Origin: Deltaproteobacteria bacterium
Lineage (GTDB): Bacteria; Desulfobacterota; Desulfarculia; JACQYL01
Assembly (NCBI GenBank): GCA_016208165.1
Contig: JACQYL010000105.1
Span: 1-45,392 of the forward strand
DNA length: 45,392 bases
Direction of reading: 5' to 3'
Shown: positions 17,888-26,853 of the stretch, piece by piece
Layout of the letters: the number at the start of each line of letters is the position of its first letter
How positions within the stretch are numbered: position 1 is the first letter of the stretch
Made by a program: the position numbers and the translations under genes
Notes under the pieces: generated by a model
Told to the model about the DNA's origin: nothing
Seen by the model: only the letters and a program-made list of their open reading frames with translations
The model's database searches: none

Positions 17888-19144
17888 ATGAGAGGCAAGA
17901 CATTGAATGCTGCTCGTAGAAAGAAACGGCAGATTCTGCTTTTGTTCGCTTGCTTTTCGGTTTTGGCCTTCTCGATGCTCGCCAAAGGGGGTATCCCCAT
18001 CGCGGCGGAAACGCAGCCAGGCTCCGCGATGATCAGTGTGTTGCCTGCGTTCTCTCCACTGATCTTCAACCAACCTACGGCCCTTCTTCAGGCTCCCAAC
18101 GACCCTTCAACATGGTTCGTGCTGGAACGGCAGGGCTACGTGAAACGCTTCAGGAGGGGTGACGCCGTTTCCGTCGTTTTTGCGGACCTCACTGCGAAAA
18201 TCGCCTCAGCCGCGGGTGAACAGGGATTGCTGGGATTGGCGTTTCATCCCATGTTTCCCGCGATTCCTCGGATATTTGTTTCCTACACGAACACCTCGGG
18301 TAATTCGGTCATTTCCAGATTCAACAGTTCGCCGGACGGACAAAGCTTCCTCCCGAATTCGGAAACCGTTCTGATGACCGTTGCGCAGCCGTTTACCAAT
18401 CACAATGGGGGGAACATGGCCTTCGGCCCGGACGGTCACCTGTACATCGGATTTGGTGACGGTGGGTCCGGAGGAGATCCCCAGGACCAGGCTCAGAACA
18501 CGAATTCGCTTCTGGGAGCCATGTTGCGAATCGACGTCGATACGGGAAGCCTTTACGGAATTCCACCGGATAATCCTTTTTCAAACAGCGCGGGATGTGG
18601 GCTAGGACCGGGTTGCCCGGAGATTTTCGCCTATGGCTTTCGCAATCCATGGCGGTGGAGCTTCGATCGGGTCGACGGCCGGCTCTGGGCCGGTGACGTA
18701 GGACAAAGCGCTTACGAAGAAATCGACGTAGTCGACGTGGGTAAAAACTACGGCTGGCGCTGCTATGAGGGAACTCACCCATACAACCTGGCAGGCTGCG
18801 GCCCGGCGGGCGACTACACGCCTCCGGTGGCGGAGTACGACCATACAGCCGGCGAGTGTTCAGTGACGGGCGGTTACGTATATAGGGGAAGTCGCATCCC
18901 TGAACTGGAAGGAGCCTACATGTACGGCGATTACTGCACAGGCAAAATCTGGGGGCTTTTCAGCCAGGGGGGGATTCCGACCACTCAATTGCTGGTGGAC
19001 ACAGGACTCCTGATTTCGTCCTTCGGGGAGGGTAATGACGGAGAGCTGTACGTAGTCAGCTACGCCGAAGGGAAAATCTACCGGCTTTCGCGTGCACCGG
19101 TCTTTCCAGCGGGCGCCATCCTGGGTCCCCTGCTCCTCGAATAA
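17888..19144 (+). CDS. PQQ-dependent sugar dehydrogenase family (glucose/sorbosone dehydrogenase-like), secreted
   Basis: This 418-residue protein begins with a basic N-terminus and a hydrophobic segment (ILLLFACFSVLAFSMLAKGG), so it is exported or membrane-anchored. The rest matches the glucose/sorbosone dehydrogenase beta-propeller: GEQGLLGLAFHPMF, HNGGNMAFGPDGHLYIGFGD, YGFRNPWRWSFD, AGDVGQSAYEEIDVVD and NYGWRCYEG. Known relatives use PQQ to oxidise aldoses, but many members have no proven substrate. Six or more cysteines in the inserted loops (CGLGPGC, CYEG, AGCGP, GECS, DYC) suggest disulfides, which fits export. The start at 17888 follows GAGGTGAGG; a GTG seven codons earlier is also in frame. 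Confidence 0.85.
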   Translation: MRGKTLNAARRKKRQILLLFACFSVLAFSMLAKGGIPIAAETQPGSAMISVLPAFSPLIFNQPTALLQAPNDPSTWFVLERQGYVKRFRRGDAVSVVFADLTAKIASAAGEQGLLGLAFHPMFPAIPRIFVSYTNTSGNSVISRFNSSPDGQSFLPNSETVLMTVAQPFTNHNGGNMAFGPDGHLYIGFGDGGSGGDPQDQAQNTNSLLGAMLRIDVDTGSLYGIPPDNPFSNSAGCGLGPGCPEIFAYGFRNPWRWSFDRVDGRLWAGDVGQSAYEEIDVVDVGKNYGWRCYEGTHPYNLAGCGPAGDYTPPVAEYDHTAGECSVTGGYVYRGSRIPELEGAYMYGDYCTGKIWGLFSQGGIPTTQLLVDTGLLISSFGEGNDGELYVVSYAEGKIYRLSRAPVFPAGAILGPLLLE

Positions 19145-19146
19145 TG

Positions 19147-19185
19147 AAACAGGACCACACGACCGTGAGCCTGTTTTAGTTCTTG
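19147..19185 (+). terminator. Probable terminator after the dehydrogenase
   Basis: Stem AAACAGG with CCTGTTT, plus an inner CAC/GTG pair, is followed by TAGTTCTT. It starts three bases after the stop codon. Confidence 0.5.
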
Positions 19186-19267
19186 ACCCTGAAGTCGGGT
19201 CGGTTCATATTCAACAAACTCCAGAACCCGAGAAAATCCTATCGCTTCGCTGAAACTGAGGGCCCGC

Positions 19268-20329
19268 ATGGCGCTCGATCTTTATGAAACGATCCGGACC
19301 AACAAGAAAGTCGTCATCTGGTCGGCTTTTCTCGTGCTGCTTTTTCTGGTGCGCAAGCTGTTCGGGCTTGTATTCCTCACCTTCATTCTCTGCTATATTT
19401 TCAACAACATTACAGCGAGATTGGAGCGCCGCCTACCCATCTCCAGGCGGCTGAATCTCGTGATCATTTACATCGTGTTCGTATGTCTGGTGGCCGGCGT
19501 GCTGTTCATCGTGATGCCGCGCATCGCCTCCGAGACGACCATCTTTGTAAACCAATTTCCGGCATCCCTGGACACCTTACATGAACGGCTGGACGAACTG
19601 GCCCGAAAACAGCCCGACATGGCGCCTTTGTTCCTCGGCGTCAAAGATACCCTTACCATCAAGGGCATGCTGGGGGTCAATCGCGAAACGCTGGTGGCGA
19701 CGATAGGCAAGACCCTCAATAAAGTCACGCACTACGTCAGTTATTTTTTCCTGGGCACCCTGTTCAGCTTTTTCATCCTGTTCGATTTGCCGAATTTGAG
19801 CACAAGGACCCAATCCCTCGAGCACACGCGATTCCGGGCCATTTATGAGGAAACGGCCGAAAGCGTGGTCCAATTCGCCATGGTGGTCGGAGCGGCCTTC
19901 CAGGCCCAGATTCTCATCGCTGCCTTCAACACGGCCCTGACCGCACTGGGGTTATGGCTGCTGGGTATCGAACCCGTTGCGCTTTTATCCATCATTGTTT
20001 TTTTCGCCGGGTTGATTCCGGTATTGGGGACCTTCATTTCTTCAGTGCCCATTCTTCTGTTGGCCTTCAACAGCCAGGGATGGATACTCGCGCTGAAGGC
20101 GGTCGGTATGATTGCCGTGGTGCACGTCGTGGAAGCCTACATCCTCAATCCGAATATTTTTTCCGCGGTTCTCAAGATCAATCCCATCCTGACCCTCATC
20201 ATCCTCTACCTCGGCTACAGCTTGTTCGGGATATGGGGCGTGCTGCTCGGCGTTCCTTTCTCCGTTTACATTTATCGCTACATCCTCTTTCCCGCCGTCG
20301 ACAGGATTGTGGAACGGGACTCGGAATGA
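19268..20329 (+). CDS. AI-2E family transporter (PF01594-type membrane protein)
   Basis: This 353-residue integral membrane protein has the family topology. Two helices lie at the N-terminus (VVIWSAFLVLLFLVRKLFGLVF and LVIIYIVFVCLVAGVLFIVM). A soluble loop (about 90-155) is followed by a cluster of C-terminal helices including ALLSIIVFFAGLIPVLGTFIS and the family signature around LNPNIFSAVLKINPILTLIILYLGYSLFGIWGVLLG. Members export autoinducer-2 or act as ion antiporters; the substrate cannot be told here. No strong ribosome site precedes the ATG. It appears to be a single gene. Confidence 0.88.
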   Translation: MALDLYETIRTNKKVVIWSAFLVLLFLVRKLFGLVFLTFILCYIFNNITARLERRLPISRRLNLVIIYIVFVCLVAGVLFIVMPRIASETTIFVNQFPASLDTLHERLDELARKQPDMAPLFLGVKDTLTIKGMLGVNRETLVATIGKTLNKVTHYVSYFFLGTLFSFFILFDLPNLSTRTQSLEHTRFRAIYEETAESVVQFAMVVGAAFQAQILIAAFNTALTALGLWLLGIEPVALLSIIVFFAGLIPVLGTFISSVPILLLAFNSQGWILALKAVGMIAVVHVVEAYILNPNIFSAVLKINPILTLIILYLGYSLFGIWGVLLGVPFSVYIYRYILFPAVDRIVERDSE

Positions 20330-20774
20330 ACAACCTGAAACTTGATTTTCAGACCAAACGCGCCGGAATGACGCCATAACGCTCTTTGTCACACTCGTCC
20401 GACGAGACGGTGATGATCCTCCCAGACCTGACCAAGCCCCCTGTTTCAGAGGAGGAAATTCTTTCCGCAATCACTAAAAGCCGTCTCCGATAGGCCGTTG
20501 CGGCAGACGGCATCAACCATGGTGTGAAACGTGACAGGTTTTCGTCGCCTTTCAGGGGTTGGAATAAAATCTAAAATATTTATTATATCAAATTGTTCTA
20601 CGACACGTCATTGTTCCGGTATATTTTTTGCTGTATGGATGCGTCGAGATGAGCGGGCCACGACCGAAAGAAACGCTTTGAACGATTGACACGGACCGAG
20701 GCTGTTCACCCACCCCCCCCCGTGATGCACCACTAGAGCCGAGTTTGAAAAAGGTTACAGGAGGAAAAAACAGG
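20330..20774. other. Intergenic region with a C9 homopolymer
   Basis: No gene is supported in these 445 bases. An AT-rich stretch at about 20565-20630 (AAAATATTTATTATATC) probably carries the promoter of MCP2. A run of nine C lies at 20713-20721, about 54 bases before the MCP2 start. Such a run is prone to length change and could alter promoter spacing, but no evidence of switching is visible. Confidence 0.45.
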
Positions 20775-23558
20775 ATGAAATTGACCATAGGCAAAAAGCT
20801 GGGTTTGAGCACGTTTCTATTTTCATTGGCGGCGCTGGTTCCTTTTGTCATTCTTGGGATTATGGCTGTTTCCACGGCCAGGGAGTCCTTCATCGAAGAT
20901 CGGTTCGCACAACTCGAATCCGTCAGGGGGATCAAGAAGGCGCAGATCGAGAAATTCTTCGCTGAACGCAAAGGCGACCTGGGCGTCCTGGTGGAGAACG
21001 TCCGAAACTTGCGCGAAGGGGCTTTTGACAAGCTGAAGGTGGTTCAAAGTATCAAGAAACATCAAATCGAAGGTTATTTTCAAGAGCGTATGGCGGACGT
21101 CTCCGTTTTGTCCGCCAATGATACCGTGGCCTCGGCTATGGAATCCTTTGCACAGGCGTTTAAGAATGAAAACCGTCAGACGGGAGGAGAGCTCTGGAAA
21201 GCCGTGGAAGAGTCTTACGAACCGTGGATGAAACACTATCAAAAGGAGTACGGATACCACGATCTGGTTTTGATTTGCCAAAATGGCGATGTTGTTTACA
21301 GCGTGGCCAAGGAGTCCGATCTGGGTCAGAATGTGGTGACCGGCGAGCTGAAAGACAGCCCGCTTGGAAGCTGCTTTCGGAAGGCCATGAAGGGGGCGGC
21401 GATTCAGGACTTCGAGCCTTATGCCCCTTCCAATCACCGTCATGCCGCCTTTATTGGTGCGCCGGTGAAAAACAGGGACGATACTCTGGGCGTTGTCGCA
21501 CTTCGGCTGCCCACGGCTCCTATTAACGCCATTGTGCAGGATCGCGCCGGTATGGGTAAGACCGGCGAGACCTATCTGATCGCGGAAGAGGAGGGAAGGA
21601 TCACTTTCCGGAGCGACATGAAAACCATGGGCGATGGAAAATTTGTCCTAGGGTACGACATCACGGATATAAAGACCCGTTATATCGAGGAGGCCTTTTC
21701 GGGAAAAACCGGCCATGACGTTTTCACGGATAGTAAGGGCAAGCTGGTCATGGTGGCCTTTGAGCCATTGAGCGTGCCGGGTCTCAACTGGGCCTGCATC
21801 TCCAGGATCGATCTTGAAGAAGCCATTGCCCCCAAGCTGGCAGGGGAAGAGAAGGATTTCTATGCCAAGTATATCGATGCATACGGATACTACGACCTCT
21901 TTCTGATTCATCCCGAAGGCAGGGTCTTCTATTCCGTGACTCATGAGGCGGATTACGGAACCAACATGGTGGATGGAGAATACAAGGACACCGGGCTCGG
22001 CAAACTGGTCAGGCGGGCGTTGGAAACCAAAGAATTCGGCACGGCCGATTTCGAGCCCTATGCGCCTTCCAATGGGGAACCCGCCGCCTTTATCGCCCAG
22101 CCGGTGCTCCGGGGAGCGGATGTAGAGCTGATCGTGGCGCTTCAGCTTTCCATCAAAGCCATCAACAGCATCATGCAGGAACGTTCCGGCATGGGCAGAA
22201 CCGGAGAGACCTATCTAGTTGGGAGCGACAAGCTGATGCGATCGGATTCTTATCTTGATCCCCGGACCCATTCGGTCAAAGCCTCCTTTGCCGACCCCGT
22301 CAAAGGCAGGGTGGACACGGAGGCCTCCCGTGAAGCCCTCGCCGGGAACGAGGGGCGCAAGATCGTCATCGATTACAACGGCAACCCGGTGCTGTCCGCT
22401 CACGCGCCTTTGAAAATCGGGGAAACGACCTGGGCGTTGCTGGCCGAAATCGATGAAAAAGAAGTGGTGAGCGATTCGACGGCCGCTGAGAATCTGCTGA
22501 ACCGCGTCTGGCTCATCGGCGTCATCGCGGTCATCGCCATCGTAATGGTCATTCTGTTTAACGTCCTTAATATCCGGGACCTGCTAAAGACGTTGCGAAG
22601 AATCATAGAAGGACTCAGCGAGGGCTCCGATCAGGTCTCGTCGGCCTCGAGTCAGGTGTCGTCCGCCAGTCAATCCCTGGCTGAAGGCTCCTCGGAACAG
22701 GCGGCCTCCCTCGAGGAGACATCCTCATCTTTGGAGGAGATGGCTTCCATGACCGCTCGAAACGCCGAGAACGCCAAGGAGGCCAACGATCTCATGACGA
22801 AGGCCAACGAAACGGTTCGCCAGGCCAACGACTCCATGGGCCGGTTGACATCATCCATGGAAGAAATTTCCAAGGCCAGCGAGGACACTTCGAAAATCAT
22901 CAAAACCATAGACGAAATCGCTTTCCAGACCAATCTTCTGGCCCTCAACGCGGCGGTGGAAGCGGCGCGGGCCGGAGAGGCCGGAGCCGGTTTCGCCGTG
23001 GTGGCCGATGAAGTGAGAAACCTCGCCATGAGGGCGGCGGAAGCCGCCAAGAGCACCTCCGGACTGATCGAAGGTACGCGGCGGAAAGTGCGGGACGGCT
23101 CCGAGTTGGTGAACAGGACCAACTCGGCGTTTTCCGAAGTAGCACGAAGCACCGCCAAGGTGGGTGAGCTGGTGGGGGAAATCGCCGCCGCGTCCAACGA
23201 GCAGGCCCAAGGCATACAGCAGACCAACAAGGCGGTGGCGGAAATGGACAAGGTGGTGCAGCAGAACGCCGCGAACGCCGAGGAAAACGCCGGCGCCTCT
23301 GAGGAAATGAACGCTCAGGCCGAACAGATGAAGATATACGTCGCGGAACTACTGTCACTGGTCGGTGAGACCGGAAGAGGTTCGAGCAACGGACGGGCAG
23401 CCAAACCCATTGGACGTGGCCCGGCGGTTCATGGGAGCAAAAGCCTTACGGTTTTTTCCGGCAAGGTCGGAAAACGAACGGCGATCCTTCCAAAAGCGAA
23501 AGAAATCCACCCCGAACGGATGATTCCGTTGGGAGATAAGGATCTTAGTGACTTCTAA
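20775..23558 (+). CDS. Methyl-accepting chemotaxis protein (MCP2) with duplicated sensor
   Basis: This is a 927-residue receptor. TM1 is at about 11-34. Two similar periplasmic modules follow, at roughly 155-345 and 365-565. Each contains the sequence pattern YGYxDL, a short insert, DFEPYAPSN and then a GMGxTGETYL segment, which points to Cache-like double sensing domains. TM2 ([19 protein letters not shown]) is at about 580-598. A single HAMP-like helix then leads into the signalling coiled coil. The tip, [20 protein letters not shown] to [17 protein letters not shown], is intact. The tail ends [11 protein letters not shown]. The start ATG follows ACAGGAGGAAAAAACAGG. The upstream open frame adds ten non-receptor residues and is not preferred. 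Confidence 0.9.
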   Translation: MKLTIGKKLGLSTFLFSLAALVPFVILGIMAVSTARESFIEDRFAQLESVRGIKKAQIEKFFAERKGDLGVLVENVRNLREGAFDKLKVVQSIKKHQIEGYFQERMADVSVLSANDTVASAMESFAQAFKNENRQTGGELWKAVEESYEPWMKHYQKEYGYHDLVLICQNGDVVYSVAKESDLGQNVVTGELKDSPLGSCFRKAMKGAAIQDFEPYAPSNHRHAAFIGAPVKNRDDTLGVVALRLPTAPINAIVQDRAGMGKTGETYLIAEEEGRITFRSDMKTMGDGKFVLGYDITDIKTRYIEEAFSGKTGHDVFTDSKGKLVMVAFEPLSVPGLNWACISRIDLEEAIAPKLAGEEKDFYAKYIDAYGYYDLFLIHPEGRVFYSVTHEADYGTNMVDGEYKDTGLGKLVRRALETKEFGTADFEPYAPSNGEPAAFIAQPVLRGADVELIVALQLSIKAINSIMQERSGMGRTGETYLVGSDKLMRSDSYLDPRTHSVKASFADPVKGRVDTEASREALAGNEGRKIVIDYNGNPVLSAHAPLKIGETTWALLAEIDEKEVVSDSTAAENLLNRVWLIGVIAVIAIVMVILFNVLNIRDLLKTLRRIIEGLSEGSDQVSSASSQVSSASQSLAEGSSEQAASLEETSSSLEEMASMTARNAENAKEANDLMTKANETVRQANDSMGRLTSSMEEISKASEDTSKIIKTIDEIAFQTNLLALNAAVEAARAGEAGAGFAVVADEVRNLAMRAAEAAKSTSGLIEGTRRKVRDGSELVNRTNSAFSEVARSTAKVGELVGEIAAASNEQAQGIQQTNKAVAEMDKVVQQNAANAEENAGASEEMNAQAEQMKIYVAELLSLVGETGRGSSNGRAAKPIGRGPAVHGSKSLTVFSGKVGKRTAILPKAKEIHPERMIPLGDKDLSDF

Positions 23559-23597
23559 CTAGCTGTAACCTCTCTCGAATCCAAATGCTTGAATGAT

Positions 23598-23622
23598 AGA
23601 GGGCAAGGTAGACTTGCCCTCT
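23598..23622 (+). terminator. Hairpin after MCP2
   Basis: A perfect ten-base stem, AGAGGGCAAG with CTTGCCCTCT, has a five-base loop and lies 40 bases after the MCP2 stop. The sequence leading into it is almost the same as that following MCP3, so the 3' flank was duplicated with the gene. No U-tract follows. Confidence 0.6.
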
Positions 23623-23882
23623 GTCTGCACATTGGGCGACCATGTATTCGGGAAAGAAGTCGAGTAAGTCGCCTTGTATCCGATCATCAGTCCTGAGGGG
23701 CTTTTCGACGAGACAGGCCTTGATCCAAATCATTGCAACCTCTGTTTCTCCGAACGAGTCGCAGCCACAAGCAGCGGAGCGTTTGCGACGGACTAGTCGG
23801 ATCTTGAAGCTAAAGAAAAACCTCCGGAATTCCGACTATATCTATAGATAGAATAAACGACTCGAAAAAAAATGGGAGGGGA

Positions 23883-24119
23883 TTGGGCCCTCAATCATCC
23901 GTATCGGACCTCGCCCCCGAGACGCTCCATTGCTTCAATGGAGAAAACGTTATTCCGGTGATGGACCTGAGATTGAGATTCGGCATGAAATCCACGGAAT
24001 ACACGGAACGGACTTGTATCATCGTGGTTGGGCTCAAGGCCGAACCAAGCGCGATCTTGATCGGAATCGTGGTGGGTTCAGACTTCCCAGAAGTAAGGAA
24101 ATCGCTCCCAACCTCCTGA
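23883..24119 (+). pseudogene. Decayed cheW fragment
   Basis: The 78-codon frame contains a stretch that reads like the core of CheW: GENVIPVMDLRLRFG, then EYTERTCIIVVGLKAE, then ILIGIVVGSDFPEV. CheW couples chemoreceptors to the CheA kinase. Here only about 55 of the usual ~150 residues remain. The N-terminal SH3-like subdomain is missing, the C-terminal part stops soon after PEVRK, and no ribosome site precedes it. Its place between two receptor genes fits the family. The call rests on my recognition of the motif, not on a search. It could instead be the remains of a CheW-like domain from another protein such as CheV. Confidence 0.6.
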
Positions 24120-24245
24120 TGCCGTCGGAGGATAAGAATTTTACCGATTTGAACATGGAACTTTCACAAAACCTGAAGACCGAGATCTTTTTGCAAAGGG
24201 AACATCCGGTGTCCTCAGGGTCCAAGTGGTCATGGGAGAATGGAT

Positions 24246-26243
24246 ATGAACTGGAAGAGTATGAGTGTTGGAAGGAAGATGGGACTCGGCTTCGGGTTTG
24301 TGTTAACCCTGTTGATCGTGGTGAGCGCCACGAGTCTTTTCGGCGTCAAAGGAATCGTCCGTAACGCCGATCGTGTCGCCGCAGGCCACGAGCTCAATGA
24401 GACGCTTGCTCAAAAAGAAATAGATCACCTCAATTGGGCCGCCAAACTCAATGCGCTCTTGACGGACGACAATATACACAAGCTCGAAGTTGAAACAGAC
24501 GATCACAAATGCGCCTTTGGAGAATGGCTTTATGGCGCAGGGCGAAAAGAGACTGAAAGAACACTCCCTTCGCTTTCCACTCTTCTGAAGGAAATCGAGG
24601 ATCCGCACCGGAAGCTGCACCGCTCGGCAATCGAGATAGGCGAAGTCTTCAAACAGGCGGATTCGAAATTGCCTCTCCTCTTTACGGAGAAGGAAGTGGA
24701 TCACTTGAAGTGGGCCGCCCGGATTCGAGAGGCTTTTCTCCAGCAGACTGACTCACTTGGCGTTCAGACGGATCCGACGAAGTGCGCCCTCGGGGAATGG
24801 CTGGCAACGGAACAAGCCAAGCAGATATATGAAGCCGGGGGTGCCGATTTTAGGAGAGCGTGGGATCAAATGCGGACTACCCATGACAAACTGCACCAAT
24901 CAGCCGTCGATATAGAGCAGCATCTGGCTTCCGGCAAGATCGAGGCAGCGCAGAATCAGTTCCGTCAGGTCACGGCCCCTTTATTGAATGAAACGGTCGG
25001 CCATCTGGACACACTCAAGGCTGAAGTGATGCGGGACATGGATGGGATGGAAAAAGCGAACGCCATATACGCAACCCAAACCGTTCCGGCCCTTCATGCG
25101 ACCCAAAAACTGTTGCAAGAAATCCGTGCGGAGGTAAAAAAGAAAACCGAGATCGACAATGAGGCCATGATGGACATGACGCAAGCGACGCAGCGCAACG
25201 TGACGCTTGTGAGCATTGTGGCCATCGTCGCCGGAGTGCTGTTGGCCTTTCTGATCGCCCGAGGAATTACTGCTCTTCTTAGAAGGATCTCCATTCAAAT
25301 GAAGGAGAGCGCCGAACAGGTCGCATCCGGGGCCGGGCAAGTTTCCTCGGCTAGTCAGTCTCTGGCGGAGGGGACTTCCGAGCAGGCCGCATCCATTGAA
25401 GAGACGTCTTCGTCCATGGAAGAGATGGCTTCCATGACCAAACAGAACGCGGACCATGCCGAAGAGGCGAATGTCATAATGAAGGATACAAATCAGATCG
25501 TGAGCAAGGCGAACCGGTCCATGTCGGAACTGACCGAATCCATGGCGGAGATATCCAGGGCCAGCGAAGAGACCCAGAAGATCGTCAAGACCATTGACGA
25601 AATCGCCTTCCAGACGAATCTCCTGGCCTTGAACGCGGCGGTTGAGGCGGCCCGGGCGGGGGAAGCGGGGGCAGGCTTCGCCGTGGTGGCCGATGAGGTG
25701 CGTAACTTGGCCATGAGAGCGGCGGACGCGGCTAAAAACACGGCCAATTTGATTGAAAGCACGGTCAAAAAGGTCAAGGACGGCACGGAACTGGTGAGTG
25801 CCACTAATGAAGCGTTTTCTCAAGTGTCCGAGAGCTCCTCGAAAGTCGGTGGACTGGTGGCCGAGATCGCCGCAGGCTCGAACGAGCAGGCCCAGGGCAT
25901 CGAGCAGGTCAACAAAGCGGTGACGGAAATGGATAAGGTTGTCCAACGCAATGCGGCCAATGCCGAGGAAAACGCCGGCGCGGCGGAAGAGATGAGCGCC
26001 CAATCGGAGCAGATGGCGGTATACGTGGCCGAATTGATGGCGCTGGTCGGCGGAAGCGGTAAGGGTTTAAGCAACGGTCGCAGCGGCAAGGTCGCTCCAC
26101 ACAACGCGCCGGCGCGTACACATCGGCGTCCGGCGTCCTCTTCAGGCAAAGTCGGAAAAAAGACGGCGGTCCTTCCCAGGGGAAAGGAAGTTCATCCCGA
26201 GCAGATGATTCCGCTGGAAGATAAGGATCTTAGTGACTTCTAA
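24246..26243 (+). CDS. Methyl-accepting chemotaxis protein (MCP3) with two CZB zinc-binding domains
   Basis: The protein has 665 residues. TM1 is at about 11-33. Next come two CZB domains, each with the full 3-His/1-Cys ligand set: H61, C89, H121, H125 (motif HLNW ... CAFGEWL ... HRKLH) and H153, C180, H213, H217 (HLKW ... CALGEWL ... HDKLH). TM2 is at about 319-339, then a short linker and a complete signalling coiled coil with an intact tip, [20 protein letters not shown] to [17 protein letters not shown]. The tail ends [14 protein letters not shown] domains are usually cytoplasmic; here they lie between the two membrane helices and should be periplasmic. The start at 24246 has GGGAGA six bases upstream; the ATG at 24240 abuts it. 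Confidence 0.9.
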   Translation: MNWKSMSVGRKMGLGFGFVLTLLIVVSATSLFGVKGIVRNADRVAAGHELNETLAQKEIDHLNWAAKLNALLTDDNIHKLEVETDDHKCAFGEWLYGAGRKETERTLPSLSTLLKEIEDPHRKLHRSAIEIGEVFKQADSKLPLLFTEKEVDHLKWAARIREAFLQQTDSLGVQTDPTKCALGEWLATEQAKQIYEAGGADFRRAWDQMRTTHDKLHQSAVDIEQHLASGKIEAAQNQFRQVTAPLLNETVGHLDTLKAEVMRDMDGMEKANAIYATQTVPALHATQKLLQEIRAEVKKKTEIDNEAMMDMTQATQRNVTLVSIVAIVAGVLLAFLIARGITALLRRISIQMKESAEQVASGAGQVSSASQSLAEGTSEQAASIEETSSSMEEMASMTKQNADHAEEANVIMKDTNQIVSKANRSMSELTESMAEISRASEETQKIVKTIDEIAFQTNLLALNAAVEAARAGEAGAGFAVVADEVRNLAMRAADAAKNTANLIESTVKKVKDGTELVSATNEAFSQVSESSSKVGGLVAEIAAGSNEQAQGIEQVNKAVTEMDKVVQRNAANAEENAGAAEEMSAQSEQMAVYVAELMALVGGSGKGLSNGRSGKVAPHNAPARTHRRPASSSGKVGKKTAVLPRGKEVHPEQMIPLEDKDLSDF

Positions 26244-26280
26244 CCAGCTGTACCATCTCACGAATCCAAATGCTTGAATG

Positions 26281-26308
26281 ATAGAGGGCAAGGTAGTTCG
26301 CCCTCTAT
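26281..26308 (+). terminator. Hairpin after MCP3
   Basis: Nine-base arms ATAGAGGGC and GCCCTCTAT flank a ten-base loop, 38 bases after the stop. It is a diverged copy of the hairpin after MCP2. Confidence 0.6.
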
Positions 26309-26853
26309 CTTCGCTTCGGTTGGTGAATCTCCGGCTCCCAAAGACTTCGCACCAGGTGTGAGGTTCCATCTATATTTCTATACCGCTTCATCGGGAAACC
26401 CAAGAAACGTATCACTAAAATATTATGTACAAATGATGAAGACATCCATAGAATATGTCGTTCAGACATCTATAATAGAAGGAGTGTGATCCAACAGTTC
26501 TCAATAACAGCATTTTTGAATAAAGTTTTTGCGGTGGGCGCCGATTTGTATGACAGTAAGCTATCGAGGGATATCGTCGCTGGAAAGGAGATCGAGGATG
26601 AATAGGGAAAAGGCGAAAGTGACGGTGTATATGATCACGGATATGTTGTGGGGTCCCCACCCTGCCCGGGGAGGAAACAGCGCGCGCACGTGACCAGGTG
26701 GTACGCGGCGCGGGCGACAGCCGGGAAACCCAGTCATCTCGAAAAGCTTCCTAATGAGTAATTTGGAGACTTAGCCTATTGGCACTTCATAAACAAGCGT
26801 TCCGCTCATTTGCCTGAGAAGGATGAGTCTAAACAGGCTGAAAGGAGAGCGAG
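26309..26853. other. Intergenic region with one possible leader peptide (26598-26693)
   Basis: No normal-sized gene is seen before MCP4. An ATG at 26598 follows GGAAAGGAGATCGAGG, a good ribosome site, and opens a 31-codon frame ending at 26693. The peptide (beginning MNREKAKVTVYMITDMLWGP) resembles nothing I know. The G+C-rich stretch at 26640-26740 could fold, but matches no riboswitch I recognise. The peptide is a weak candidate only. Confidence 0.3.

Noticed and set aside
23805-23845. Possible sigma-28 flagellar promoter (TAAA ... CCGACTAT)
   Set aside because: The spacing and -10 match are poor, and it lies over 400 bp from the next intact gene.
26780-26800. Possible sigma-54 promoter (TTGGCAC) before MCP4
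   Set aside because: The -12 TTGC element is missing at the required distance.
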